Shown piece after piece: positions 44,593 through 56,129 of a stretch of DNA of 64,000 bases. The stretch comes from an uncultured Haliea sp. (GTDB lineage: Bacteria; Pseudomonadota; Gammaproteobacteria; Pseudomonadales; Halieaceae), in the NCBI GenBank assembly GCA_913061145.1, contig CAJXUQ010000016.1, positions 1 through 64,000 of the forward strand, written 5' to 3'. Numbering within the stretch: the first letter of the stretch is position 1; each line of letters opens with the position of its first letter. The notes under the pieces are model-generated. The model was not told the DNA's origin and made no database searches. It worked only from the letters and a program-made list of their open reading frames with translations. The translations under genes were made by a program, and so were the position numbers.

Positions 44593-45090
44593 TCATTCCG
44601 GGGTCTCCCGGTTTTTCAGCAGCTGCGCCCTCGCCCGGGCCACCCTGCTCATGATAGTGCCGACGGGCACCTCCAATATGTCAGCGGCCTCGGCATAACT
44701 CTTGCCTTCCACCGCGACCAGCGACAGCGCCATGCGCTGCTCGGGCGGCAAGGCATCCAGCGCCATTGCAACCGCCTCCAGCGCACGTTCGCTGTCTGCG
44801 TCGTCCTCGGCCGACGGCGCCTCATCGGTGTCCCATGCCATCTGTAGCGGGTAACGCTGGCGGACCTCGCGCGAGCGAAGTTCGTCAATCCACGCGTTCC
44901 TGCACACCCTGTATGCCCATTTCGCCGCGTCGGCGTCATCGGGCATGCCCTTCTCCAGGATGCGCTCTACGGTCATCTGCAGCAGATCGTCAGCGTCAGC
45001 CGACGTTCCGCTCAGTGACAGGCAGAACCGACGCAAATTGCTCAGTTCTGCCATCAGAACTTCTCGCTGTGAGTGGCTCAGCGATGGCAT
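44593..45090 (-). CDS. ECF-type sigma factor
   Basis: The protein has 165 residues from the ATG at 45088-45090 with AGGA upstream; the longer track frame to 45186 would begin upstream of the predicted promoter. Region 2 includes DADDLLQMTVERILEKG and WAYRVCRNAWIDELRSREVRQ. Region 4 is ALPPEQRMALSLVAVEGKSYAEAADILEVPVGTIMSRVARARAQL. No region 3 is present, as in ECF sigma factors. It precedes its anti-sigma gene and carries an ECF-type promoter of its own, so positive autoregulation is likely. Confidence 0.92.
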   Translation of the reverse strand: MPSLSHSQREVLMAELSNLRRFCLSLSGTSADADDLLQMTVERILEKGMPDDADAAKWAYRVCRNAWIDELRSREVRQRYPLQMAWDTDEAPSAEDDADSERALEAVAMALDALPPEQRMALSLVAVEGKSYAEAADILEVPVGTIMSRVARARAQLLKNRETPE

Positions 45091-45111
45091 AATGATCCTG
45101 TTACTGGAGAT

Positions 45112-45137
45112 GACGATTAGCCGCCGGATTCTATTCC
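45112..45137 (-). promoter_or_regulatory. ECF-type promoter of the sigma operon
   Basis: On the minus strand GGAAT (45137-45133) and CGTC (45115-45112) are 17 bases apart, which is the group IV sigma pattern. The predicted start of transcription falls about 15 bases before the sigma ATG. Confidence 0.6.
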
Positions 45138-45144
45138 ATTTGGG

Positions 45145-45169
45145 GGAATTAATCGCGCTATGATTCGTC
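45145..45169 (+). promoter_or_regulatory. ECF-type promoter of the subtilase gene
   Basis: GGAAT (45145-45149) and CGTC (45166-45169) are 16 bases apart on the plus strand, back to back with the promoter of the sigma operon. Transcription would begin near 45176, so the usable start of the protease is downstream of 45180. Confidence 0.6.
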
Positions 45170-45209
45170 TTTACTATAGATGGCATTGGCCATGTGGAGG
45201 GTGAAAGCT

Positions 45210-46895
45210 GTGCGACAGTCTACCGTAATGTCCCCTTTTCAGTGTATTGCACCGGCGGCGTGCTCCACGCTGCGGGCCGCTTTGCTGTTCCTCCCGGCCT
45301 GTATTTTCGCCACAGCACTGTTCGCCCTTGCGCCGACCCCGGTGCTCGCGCAGGTTCCCTGCTGCCTCGATGAAGAGGAGTTCGAGGAGTATCTCGAAGA
45401 GTCCATCGAAGAGGAAGTTGCGGAGAACGTCGAAGAGGAAGTGGCCGAGAATATCGAGGAAGAACTCGAGGTTGTCGTTGACCAGGCGGTCGGGGAAACC
45501 ATTGAGGATTCCATCGAGGATTCCATCGAGGAAACGATCGACGATTCGGTGGAGAAATCGGTTGAGGAAACGGTCGCCGACAGCGTGGAAGAGTCGGTGG
45601 AAGACGCCGTCGAAAGCACGGTTGAAGAGTCGGTGGCGGGTGCGGTAGAGGATTCCGTGGAAACCTCCGTTGAGCAGAATGTTGCCAGTGCGGTTGAAAA
45701 ATCGGTTGAAGAAACCGTGGAGCAGACGGTAACCGCGTCGGTCGAGGGCCAGGTTGAGGTCGGCATCGCGGCGGCGATTGAAGATCGTCTGGAAAGCGAA
45801 ATCGCGACTGTGCTAGAGGATCTCGAAAGTCAGTTGGAGATCGATGAGGCGCGCATCAAGACACAGCAGTGGCTGGTGATGGCAGAGCCCGAGGTATTCG
45901 ACGAGCTGGCGGTCAAGGGATACCTGTTTGACCGCGTGACAGACTTGCCGGGTATGGGGTTGCTGCTGGCAGAAGTGGAAGCCCCTTCCAGCTTTGAAAT
46001 CTATGATGTGCGTGAAGGTGTCATCGATGTCGTGGGGCGCGGGCGCGCCGAAGTGGATTTGAACCACATTTATACGGCGAGCGCTCCGGTGCACCATACG
46101 GTAGAAGGCGCGAGACCGCGCAATGTATTGCATTTTCCTGCGGGAATGGACGATCTGGCGTTGCGTCTGGGCATGATTGACAGTCTGGTGGATACCGCGC
46201 ACCCCGCGTTGCAGAAGGCCAATATTCACAGCCGTGCGTTTGCCACGGAAGGGGCTACGTTGCCCGCCTTCCACGGTACGGCGATCGCGTCCATTTTTAC
46301 CGGTCGGGATACGGACTACCTCGGCCTGGCGCCCAGTGCTGAACTCTACGCCGCCGCCGTGTTCGAGCAGGACGCGGCGCGCGGTGAAATCGCCAGCACT
46401 GTCAGCCTGGTGCGTGCTCTCGACTGGTTGATCTCATCCGGTGTCGACGTGGTGAACATCTCTCTGGCGGGGCCACCCAATCGCCTGTTGGAGAAAGCGC
46501 TGAGCCGCGCTGCGTCGCGTGGCGTGCTGATTCTCGCTGCAGCGGGAAACGGTGGTCCCATGGCCAAACCCATGTATCCCGCCGCCTATCCGTCAGTCAT
46601 GGCAGTGACGGCAGTCGATGCCCACGGGCGCGTGTTCAGGCTGGCGAACCGCGGCGACTATGTTGACCTGGCGGCGCCGGGTGTCGGCCTGTTGCATGCG
46701 CGGTCCGGCGGTGGCTATGCCACCTCGTCAGGCACGTCCTTTGCCGTGCCGTTTGTGGCTACCGCCGCTGCCCGTTTGCGTCTGCTGTCGCCTTATGAAG
46801 ATGTGCGGGAAGCGCTGCTCAGCAGTGTGCAGGACGAGGGTGTGCCCGGGCGCGATGATGTGTACGGCTACGGGGTGTTGCGCGTAAACGGCTGA
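45210..46895 (+). CDS. Exported subtilase with tetrapeptide repeat
   Basis: The protein has 561 residues from GTG 45210, chosen because GGAGG stands 9 bases upstream and the predicted promoter leaves ATG 45180 almost without leader. A signal peptide (LFLPACIFATALFALAPTPVLAQ) ends near residue 48. Residues 64-191 are 32 uninterrupted tetrapeptides of the form x-x-Val/Ile-Glu. The S8 domain follows, with catalytic Asp in LGMIDSLVD, His in AFHGTAIAS, the oxyanion Asn in LAAAGNGGP and Ser in SSGTSFAVP. The protease looks active. It is divergent from a sigma/anti-sigma pair with matching promoters, so it is probably a target of that sigma factor. Confidence 0.9.
   Translation: MRQSTVMSPFQCIAPAACSTLRAALLFLPACIFATALFALAPTPVLAQVPCCLDEEEFEEYLEESIEEEVAENVEEEVAENIEEELEVVVDQAVGETIEDSIEDSIEETIDDSVEKSVEETVADSVEESVEDAVESTVEESVAGAVEDSVETSVEQNVASAVEKSVEETVEQTVTASVEGQVEVGIAAAIEDRLESEIATVLEDLESQLEIDEARIKTQQWLVMAEPEVFDELAVKGYLFDRVTDLPGMGLLLAEVEAPSSFEIYDVREGVIDVVGRGRAEVDLNHIYTASAPVHHTVEGARPRNVLHFPAGMDDLALRLGMIDSLVDTAHPALQKANIHSRAFATEGATLPAFHGTAIASIFTGRDTDYLGLAPSAELYAAAVFEQDAARGEIASTVSLVRALDWLISSGVDVVNISLAGPPNRLLEKALSRAASRGVLILAAAGNGGPMAKPMYPAAYPSVMAVTAVDAHGRVFRLANRGDYVDLAAPGVGLLHARSGGGYATSSGTSFAVPFVATAAARLRLLSPYEDVREALLSSVQDEGVPGRDDVYGYGVLRVNG
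45399..45782 (+). repeat. 32-unit 12-base tandem repeat in the subtilase
   Basis: The reading frame repeats every 12 bases without a break for 384 bases: units such as DSIE, DSVE, KSVE, ETVE and ASVE. The third position is Val or Ile in almost every unit; the fourth is Glu or Asp in most and Ala, Gly or Thr in a few. Because the DNA of the units has diverged while the amino-acid pattern stays, the pattern is under protein-level selection. Confidence 0.9.
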
Positions 46896-47849
46896 TTACC
46901 AGCGATAAACATAGCGGCTGCCGACAATGCCCTGTTCGAAGTCGCTGATCTGGAAGTTGGAGCGGTAGTCCCCGTAGGCGAAGTAGAGCTGCAGCGCGCC
47001 CTGTTTTGACAGGGGGTACTCCAGGTCCAGCTGCACCCGATGCCGCTCATCCCGACGCTGCTCTCCCTCTATGCTGCCTATTCCCGGCGTCAGTCCACTG
47101 TAATCGCGGTTTTCATAGCGGTAGGCCATTTCCAGCTTGAGCACTTTCTCACCAACATCGACCCGGCGTATGTAGCGCAGCTTGGCAGCGTGGGATGTGA
47201 AATCCAGACGCTCAAGGTTGGCGTCCTCAGAACGGAACCGGTAACCCATATTGAAGTAGCTGCGCAAGCCGCGCGCGAAAAAATAGACATCGATTTCTCC
47301 CGTGTGCGTGGTGGCGTCGCGCTCTGCACGCTCCTTGATCTGCTTGTCGGAGAAGACATAGGCGGCCCTGCTGAACCACTTCTGGCTGAGGAAGCCGGAG
47401 ACATAAGGTGACGCCCTGTAGAGTTCCAGGAAGCCGTTGCCGTCCAGCAGTGAATTGACATAAAACGTGGAGAATCCGGCGTCAACGCGACCCGCCTGGG
47501 TTTTCAGGTTGGCGCCAAGGATATGCGTTTGCCGGTTCAGGTCTGAAAAATCCTGGTACATATCCTGGTTGAAGTCGTAGGTCAGGCGCAGGTCAGTCTC
47601 GGGACTGAAATAAGTGCGCATACCCAATTTGCCTTCAACGGTTACCGCGGAATCCCCTTCCCGTGTGCTGGCATCCAGTTCATCAATGGTGACGTTGGTA
47701 TCGTACTCGGCACCTACGCCCAACTCGGCAAAATAGCTCGTTGGCGGAGTGCTTTCGGTTCTGGTGTCCTCTTCGGCTGCGGCACCCAGGGACATCAAGC
47801 ACGCAGTCAGGGCGACGACTCCGGCCAGGTTAAATCTCGGCTGTGGCAT
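46896..47849 (-). CDS. Outer-membrane beta-barrel protein
   Basis: The 317-residue protein has a signal peptide ending near LGAAAEE. Alternating hydrophobic and polar strands fill the rest (SYFAELGVGAEYDTNVTI; DLRLTYDFNQDMYQDF; VLKLEMAYRYENRDY), and the chain ends in VYRW, an aromatic C terminus suited to barrel insertion. It resembles the barrel part of surface lipoprotein assembly modifiers, without certainty. Its stop abuts the subtilase stop, so the two are convergent. A functional link is only suggested by position. Confidence 0.8.
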   Translation of the reverse strand: MPQPRFNLAGVVALTACLMSLGAAAEEDTRTESTPPTSYFAELGVGAEYDTNVTIDELDASTREGDSAVTVEGKLGMRTYFSPETDLRLTYDFNQDMYQDFSDLNRQTHILGANLKTQAGRVDAGFSTFYVNSLLDGNGFLELYRASPYVSGFLSQKWFSRAAYVFSDKQIKERAERDATTHTGEIDVYFFARGLRSYFNMGYRFRSEDANLERLDFTSHAAKLRYIRRVDVGEKVLKLEMAYRYENRDYSGLTPGIGSIEGEQRRDERHRVQLDLEYPLSKQGALQLYFAYGDYRSNFQISDFEQGIVGSRYVYRW

Positions 47850-48056
47850 GCCAAGGGTCCTGATGGTGGTCGAGACGGAAACGCGAGACTAACCAATGGC
47901 GGCGTTTGCGACAAGGGCTTGCGCGGTACTCTCGCCTATGCTCAGCGTCGGTGAGCGTAATTTGCTCCCGCCGACGCAACGGCGCAGAATGCGCTTCGAC
48001 GATTGCAGCCCAGAGATCGCTATCCCGTGCCCTCGCCAATACCGTACCTACCGCAC

Positions 48057-48875
48057 ATGAGCAACTCGCAGGTGTTGAGCATGGGGCTTGCGCCACTTGA
48101 TGCGCAGCGGTGGATAGAGCCCGATGCAGCTCTCCCGTTTTGGCACGCGCACAAGCAGGCGGTACGTGCCCGTCTCGGCAGCCGTGTTTGTTGCGCTACG
48201 CCGGAATCGTTGCCGGCACAGCGCGAGGCGAGCACGCTGTTGGCCACGCACCTGGTACGTGATCATCCCGATCTCTACCGTCGTGCCGGACCCAAACTGC
48301 ACTGCGGGAAGTACGCAGTCGATGTCGTTGGGGAACATCCGGAGCCGCTGTGGGCGATATCACTCGCGATGGCGGATGACCTGTTGCTTCTGCAACCCCG
48401 GGGTGACGAGTACGTGCTGACCGCTGCGAGTTTGTGTAGCCCAAGCCACTGGCGTCTGGAGGAGAAATTCGAGCAGCCGATGTCCACGATTCACGGCACC
48501 ATTCCAGGATTTACCGGGGTACTGCAGCCACGTGTGGAACGCTTTCTCCAGCACCTGCAACCTGCGCGCCCGGTCGAGCGTTTTAACTGGGGGTTGCAGC
48601 GGGGTGCTGCGCTCTGTGCCAGGCAGACCGAGGCGGCCGAAGGTGCGCTGCACTATCGCTGTGAGCGCCAGACCTTGTCCCGGTTGCCCGGCACCGGGGC
48701 TATCCTGTTTACAATACGGGTGTATCTGAGCCCCTTGAGCAGTTTGAGCGCGGTCCCTGGGGCGCTGCAGACGCTACTGCAGGCCATTGATGCGTGCCCG
48801 CCGGCACTGGCGGTCTACAAGGGATTCGATCGCCTGCAGGATGACCTGGAAGACCTGCGGGGGACGTATGGCTGA
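48057..48875 (+). CDS. DUF3445 heme-dependent demethylase-like protein
   Basis: The protein has 272 residues from ATG 48057. It shows the DUF3445 pattern: MGLAPLDAQRWIEPD, GEHPEPLWAISLAMADDLLLL, YVLTAASLCSPSHWRLEEKF and TIHGTIPGF. Members of the family include the HDODA heme oxidative N-demethylases; by that analogy it may remove methyl groups from amines. Its end overlaps the TSUP transporter start by 8 bases, and the two recur together in gammaproteobacteria by my recollection. Confidence 0.88.
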   Translation: MSNSQVLSMGLAPLDAQRWIEPDAALPFWHAHKQAVRARLGSRVCCATPESLPAQREASTLLATHLVRDHPDLYRRAGPKLHCGKYAVDVVGEHPEPLWAISLAMADDLLLLQPRGDEYVLTAASLCSPSHWRLEEKFEQPMSTIHGTIPGFTGVLQPRVERFLQHLQPARPVERFNWGLQRGAALCARQTEAAEGALHYRCERQTLSRLPGTGAILFTIRVYLSPLSSLSAVPGALQTLLQAIDACPPALAVYKGFDRLQDDLEDLRGTYG

Positions 48876-49671
48876 CCTCGCCTGGTGGCAGATGACGCTG
48901 ATAGGCCTGCTGTTTGTGTGGGGAGGCTTCGTCCGCTCGGGTCTCGGTTTCGGCGGGGCGGTGCTGACACTGCCGTTCCTGCTGATGGTATACAACGCAC
49001 CGTTGGTCTACCTGCCGATTATCTCCGTGCACTTGCTGTTTTTCTCCGGGTTGACCATTCTCCAGGCCCATCTGCGGGCGCGCAGCGCCCGGCGCGACGG
49101 CGCCGCTGCACCGGAGGCCGCCGGCACGGTGAACTGGCCGTTTTTACGCTACGCTTTTGCGTTGATGCTGGTCCCGAAGCTGATTGGGGTTGCCGGTGTG
49201 CTCACCTTGCCGACGACGGTGGTCAGCAGTTTCATCTTTGTGGTGGTCGGGGCATACGCGGTGAGTTACATCCTGCAACGCCCGTTTAAGAGCAACAGTC
49301 CGCGTGTCGATGCCGGCCTGCTCATGCTGGGAGGTTATGTGAGCGGCACCTCACTGATTGCCGCGCCGCTGGTCGTGCCGGTAGCGGCGAGCCGGGTTGC
49401 CCGACACGAACTGCGCGACACCCTGTTCGTGCTCTGGTTTGTGCTGGTTGCGATAAAGCTGGCGGCGTTTGCCTGGACCGGCGTCGACCTGCAGTGGCGG
49501 CAGCACCTCTGGCTGCTCCCCTGCGCCGCTATCGGCCATGTTCTGGGCCTGCGTTTCCACGCCTACACCCTGCGTGCTGACACCGCCGTGTTCTTTCGCG
49601 TACTCGGTGTGGGCCTGCTTGCCGTCAGCCTCGTCGGCCTGGCGCGCATGGTCAGTCAGGCCCTGGGCTGA
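48868..49671 (+). CDS. TSUP-family membrane transporter
   Basis: The protein has 267 residues from ATG 48868, inside the end of the DUF3445 gene. About eight hydrophobic helices are visible, with the TauE/SafE repeat signatures FVRSGLGFGGAVLTLPFLL near the N terminus and GGYVSGTSLIAAPLVVPVAASRV in the second half. TSUP proteins export or import sulfur-containing or organic anions such as sulfite, taurine or sulfoacetate. The substrate here is unknown; coupling to the DUF3445 enzyme suggests that it handles a related metabolite. Confidence 0.9.
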   Translation: MADLAWWQMTLIGLLFVWGGFVRSGLGFGGAVLTLPFLLMVYNAPLVYLPIISVHLLFFSGLTILQAHLRARSARRDGAAAPEAAGTVNWPFLRYAFALMLVPKLIGVAGVLTLPTTVVSSFIFVVVGAYAVSYILQRPFKSNSPRVDAGLLMLGGYVSGTSLIAAPLVVPVAASRVARHELRDTLFVLWFVLVAIKLAAFAWTGVDLQWRQHLWLLPCAAIGHVLGLRFHAYTLRADTAVFFRVLGVGLLAVSLVGLARMVSQALG

Positions 49672-49690
49672 CCCCGCACAGGCCCGGCAC

Positions 49691-51493
49691 TCAGGCGCGG
49701 GGCTTGCGCTTCGCCGGCTTCTTGCCAGGCTTCAGCCCAGGTTTGCTGCTGCGCTTGCGAGCAGCCGGGGGCTTGCCGTCAGAAGCCTGGGGAGTGGATG
49801 AATCCCGCTGCAGGTTCAGTTTTTGCCCGCTGACCCAGACGCCGCGAAGGTGGTCGAAGATCTCTGCTGGCATGCCCTCTGGCAGGTCGACTGTGCTGTA
49901 CTCATCGTGAATGATAATGCGGCCGATGTGCTCACTGTCGATATCAGCTTCGTTGGCAATCGCGCCCACGATGTTGCCGGGCTTGACGCCGTGTTTGTGG
50001 CCCACATCAATGCGGAACCGCTCCATGCCTTTAGACAGCTCGCTGTCGCGCTGTTGCCGGCGTGGGCGTTCCCGGGGCTCACGGGCCTCTCGCGCTTCGC
50101 GCGCCGGTCTTTCGGCACGCGCTGGCTTGTCACGGCCGCTCGCAGCCGCTGGGGCACTGTCCTGTGTTTTGCTTGCCACGTCTGACTTGCCGCCGCCCGC
50201 CAACAGGACCAGCGCGGCAGCCACATCAACCATGGGTACGCCATACTCGTGCTGATAGTCGCTGACCAGTTTGCGCGCTGCGTCCAGGTCGCGGGTGTCG
50301 AGGGTGGCCGTGATCTGCTGTTTGAAGCGATCGCTGCGCTTGTCCTGCACTTCCTGCGCACTCGGTAACTGCATGGGTTCAATGATGTTCGACGTGGCGC
50401 GCTCAATGGCCTTCAGCAGACGCCGCTCGCGGTTGGCCGCAAACAGAATGGCTTCGCCCTTGCGCCCGGCCCGGCCGGTGCGGCCGATACGGTGCACGTA
50501 GGCTTCCACATCGTGGGGGATATCGTAGTTGATGACATGGCTGATGCGTTCCACGTCAAGTCCGCGTGCGGCGACATCGGTGGCCACCAGAATGTCGAGG
50601 TTTCCGTTCTTCAACCGCTCCACGGTTTTCTCGCGTTGCTGCTGAGGGATGTCGCCATTCAGCGGGGCGGCTGAGTAGCCGCGGGCCGAGAGTTTTTCCG
50701 CCAGCTCCGTTGTGGCGATACGGGTGCGCACAAAGAGGATGATCGCATCAAAATCCTCCATTTCGAGAATACGGGTCAGGGCATCGAGCTTGTGCACACC
50801 GGCCATCATCCATACGCGTTGTCGAATGGATGAATTCGCCATGGATGTCACCTGAATGGTGATTTCCTGCGGTGATTGCAGGTGGTGCTGTGCGATACGT
50901 CGAATGGCTGTGGGCATGGTGGCGGAGAACAGGGCGACCTGGCGTGTCGGCGGGGTCTGTTCCAGAATCCACTCGACGTCGTCGATGAAGCCCATGCGCA
51001 GCATCTCATCTGCCTCGTCCAGTACGAGAGAGCGCAGCCCTCCCAGGTCCAGCGAGCCGCGGCGCATGTGGTCCATCACGCGGCCGGGTGTGCCGACAAT
51101 GACATGCACGCCACGTTGCAGCTGGCGCAGTTGGCCGCGGTAGTCTGAGCCACCGTAGATGGGCAGCACGTGAAACCCGGGCAAGTGCGCGGCGTACTTC
51201 TGGAACGCTTCGGCAACCTGAATCGCCAGCTCCCGGGTGGGTGTCAGCACCATGACCTGCGGCGTTTTCTGCTTGATATCCAGCTTTGCCAGCAACGGCA
51301 GGGCAAAGGCGGCGGTCTTGCCGGTGCCCGTCTGCGCCTGACCCACCAGGTCGCTGCCCGACAGCAGTGGCGGTATGGTGCGTGCCTGGATGGCTGACGG
51401 GGTTTCATAGCCGACATCGGTCAGCGCACGAAGGAGGAAATCGGGCAGGTTCAGGTCCGCGAAGCGAGTCGCGTCGGAGAGTTCGGCGGTCAT
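49691..51493 (-). CDS. deaD: DEAD-box RNA helicase, DeaD type
   Basis: This ATP-dependent RNA helicase of the CsdA/DeaD group acts in ribosome assembly and RNA turnover, especially in cold. It has 600 residues from the ATG at 51491-51493. Motifs run in order: AQTGTGKT, PTRELA, TPGR, DEADEM, SAT, ARGLDVERI and HRIGRTGR. After the core comes a linker rich in Arg, Glu, Ala and Pro, a DbpA-type RNA-binding domain (ERFRIDVGHKHGVKPGNIVGAIANEADI) and a basic tail. It converges with the transporter gene. Confidence 0.95.
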   Translation of the reverse strand: MTAELSDATRFADLNLPDFLLRALTDVGYETPSAIQARTIPPLLSGSDLVGQAQTGTGKTAAFALPLLAKLDIKQKTPQVMVLTPTRELAIQVAEAFQKYAAHLPGFHVLPIYGGSDYRGQLRQLQRGVHVIVGTPGRVMDHMRRGSLDLGGLRSLVLDEADEMLRMGFIDDVEWILEQTPPTRQVALFSATMPTAIRRIAQHHLQSPQEITIQVTSMANSSIRQRVWMMAGVHKLDALTRILEMEDFDAIILFVRTRIATTELAEKLSARGYSAAPLNGDIPQQQREKTVERLKNGNLDILVATDVAARGLDVERISHVINYDIPHDVEAYVHRIGRTGRAGRKGEAILFAANRERRLLKAIERATSNIIEPMQLPSAQEVQDKRSDRFKQQITATLDTRDLDAARKLVSDYQHEYGVPMVDVAAALVLLAGGGKSDVASKTQDSAPAAASGRDKPARAERPAREAREAREPRERPRRQQRDSELSKGMERFRIDVGHKHGVKPGNIVGAIANEADIDSEHIGRIIIHDEYSTVDLPEGMPAEIFDHLRGVWVSGQKLNLQRDSSTPQASDGKPPAARKRSSKPGLKPGKKPAKRKPRA

Positions 51494-51668
51494 GGGGAGA
51501 ATACCTTGGGGATGGAACTGCAATCAGGGCGATAGTATACAGGCATACGGTGCCGCAACAACGCGGTGGTGGCGTGAATATGCCGTGTTCACAGCCGACG
51601 ATTGGCTTCCGTCCACAGCCCCCTCAGCTATACTCGTCAGTGAATCAGCAACGCGCGGAGAATTCGCC

Positions 51669-52097
51669 ATGACCCAACCCAGCACCGTCAACGACTGCAT
51701 GCATCGGCAGCCCCTGACCATACGTCCGGATGCCAATCTGGTCGAGGCTGTCGGCATCATCACCGAGCACGGTCTCACAGGGCTCACGGTCACGGATGAC
51801 AGCGGAGCGGTGCAGGGCGTGCTGTCAGAGCTGGACTGCCTGCGCGGCATACTCGCCGCGATCTACAACGACGGTGATCCGGAACACGCCCTGGTCAGTG
51901 AGGTGATGACGCACCAGGTCAACGCCTGCGGCCCGCAGGACAGTATCGTCGAAGTGGCCCAGTCCATGCTGGAGACCCGTCAGCGTCGGCGTCCCGTTGT
52001 GGAAAACGGTGTACTGGTCGGTCAGGTGAGCTCGCGGAATATCCTCTGGGCGCTGATGGAGCACTCCCGGCGCCGGTTGCAGGACCGGCGCCGCTAG
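51669..52097 (+). CDS. CBS-domain protein
   Basis: The protein has 142 residues from ATG 51669, with GGAG upstream. It consists of two CBS motifs (MHRQPLTIRPDANLVEAVGIITEHGLTGLTV and VMTHQVNACGPQDSIVEVAQSMLETRQRRRPVV), which together form one Bateman module that binds adenine nucleotides. No effector domain is fused, so it may regulate a partner in trans. It converges on acnA, whose stop is 16 bases away. Confidence 0.92.
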   Translation: MTQPSTVNDCMHRQPLTIRPDANLVEAVGIITEHGLTGLTVTDDSGAVQGVLSELDCLRGILAAIYNDGDPEHALVSEVMTHQVNACGPQDSIVEVAQSMLETRQRRRPVVENGVLVGQVSSRNILWALMEHSRRRLQDRRR

Positions 52098-52112
52098 CGG
52101 CAGCAGGCAGCT

Positions 52113-54848
<2,736 letters not shown>

Positions 54849-55022
54849 GGCAATGCCTCTCATTCGGGTGAACAAGCGGGAACCTTGTGTCCCGTTCAGT
54901 TACCCTAGCACAGGTCGGCGTATCTGGCAGACTGAGACGATTTGCCGCGGAGCGCGTATCCAGCCTGTCGTCGGCGAGCGCCGAGGGGCCGGCAAAATGC
55001 AGGTGAAAAACGGGAGAGCAGC

Positions 55023-56129
55023 GTGCAGCACGGGAGAGGACAGTCGGGAGGGGCCAGATTCAGGCGGGGGCGCAGTAGCGCGCTGCTGCTCTGGCTTGTG
55101 GCGGCTGTGTGTATGGCGGACGCGGGTGTTCGCGTCAGTCTGACCACGGTCGAGACGACCGATATCCTGCGTGAGTTGCGCCTGACGGGCACAGTCACGG
55201 CGCAGCACAACGCGAGTCTGTCGGTCGCCGCCGCAGGACTGGTACAAGACATCCTCGTGGACACTGGAGCGACGGTGGCCCGGGACGATGTCCTGTTGCG
55301 CATGGATGCAGAGCTGGCCGAACTGCGCCATGCAGCCGCCAGGGCCGCGGTGGCCCAGGCGCAGGTGCGCGCCCGGGATGCCGAACGGCGCCTGCAGGAA
55401 GCAGAGTCGTTGCTCCCGCAGCGGGGCATTGCCGAGACCACTGTGCGGGAACTGGCTGCAGACCGTGATGCGGCACAGGCGCAGCTGCAACAGGTGACCG
55501 CAGAGGCAGCGCTGGCGCAGGCATTGCTCGACCGACATACGCTGCGTGCACCATTCCCCGGGGTGATCAGCCTGCGCCGCACGGAACGTGGAGAATGGCT
55601 GAACCCCGGTCAGGCCGTATTCGACCTGGTGGGGCTGGACGACCTGCGACTGGATTTTGCCGTGCCCGAGGACTACCTGTCCTCGCTGCAGGTCGGCGCG
55701 CCGCTCACCTTTACCACTGCCGCCGCTCCCACGCGGGAACTGACCGGCCGTGTCGCCAGCCTGGTGCCGGTTGCCGACACCGCGGCACGCACCTTCCTGC
55801 TGCGCATCGCACCGGCTGATGACGCCCACTCCGGCCTATTGCCGGGAATGTCGGTCAGCGCGCGGCTGGCCCTCGCCACCGGGCGTCGCGGCATCGCGGT
55901 GCCGCGCGATGCGCTGGTGCGCTACCCGGATGGTCGGGTTGTAGTCTGGACAGCGCAGGCCGATGGCGATGCACTGGTTGCCCGTGAGAACACCGTGACC
56001 ACCGGGTTGGCCTTTGCCGGGCAGATTGAAATTCTGCAGGGCCTCGCGGCGAACGAGCAGGTGGTGGTGCGAGGCAATGAAGCCCTGCAGCCGGGGCTGC
56101 TTTTGCTGCCTACGGGAGACGCGCAATGA
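55023..56129 (+). CDS. RND efflux periplasmic adaptor
   Basis: This membrane-fusion protein links the RND pump to an outer-membrane channel. It has 368 residues from GTG 55023, which GGGAGAG precedes; the track start at 54942 has no support. An N-terminal signal or anchor (ALLLWLVAAVCMADAG) precedes a biotinyl-lipoyl half (SLSVAAAGLVQDILVDTGATVARDDVLLRMD), a coiled-coil hairpin (about 105-170) and beta-barrel and membrane-proximal domains. It overlaps the pump gene by 4 bases. Confidence 0.93.
   Translation: MQHGRGQSGGARFRRGRSSALLLWLVAAVCMADAGVRVSLTTVETTDILRELRLTGTVTAQHNASLSVAAAGLVQDILVDTGATVARDDVLLRMDAELAELRHAAARAAVAQAQVRARDAERRLQEAESLLPQRGIAETTVRELAADRDAAQAQLQQVTAEAALAQALLDRHTLRAPFPGVISLRRTERGEWLNPGQAVFDLVGLDDLRLDFAVPEDYLSSLQVGAPLTFTTAAAPTRELTGRVASLVPVADTAARTFLLRIAPADDAHSGLLPGMSVSARLALATGRRGIAVPRDALVRYPDGRVVVWTAQADGDALVARENTVTTGLAFAGQIEILQGLAANEQVVVRGNEALQPGLLLLPTGDAQ

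Noticed and set aside
45399-45782. Tandem 12-base repeats as a CRISPR array or satellite
   Set aside because: There are no spacers, the units are in frame, and the conserved feature is the amino-acid pattern rather than the DNA. No CRISPR array was seen anywhere in the window.
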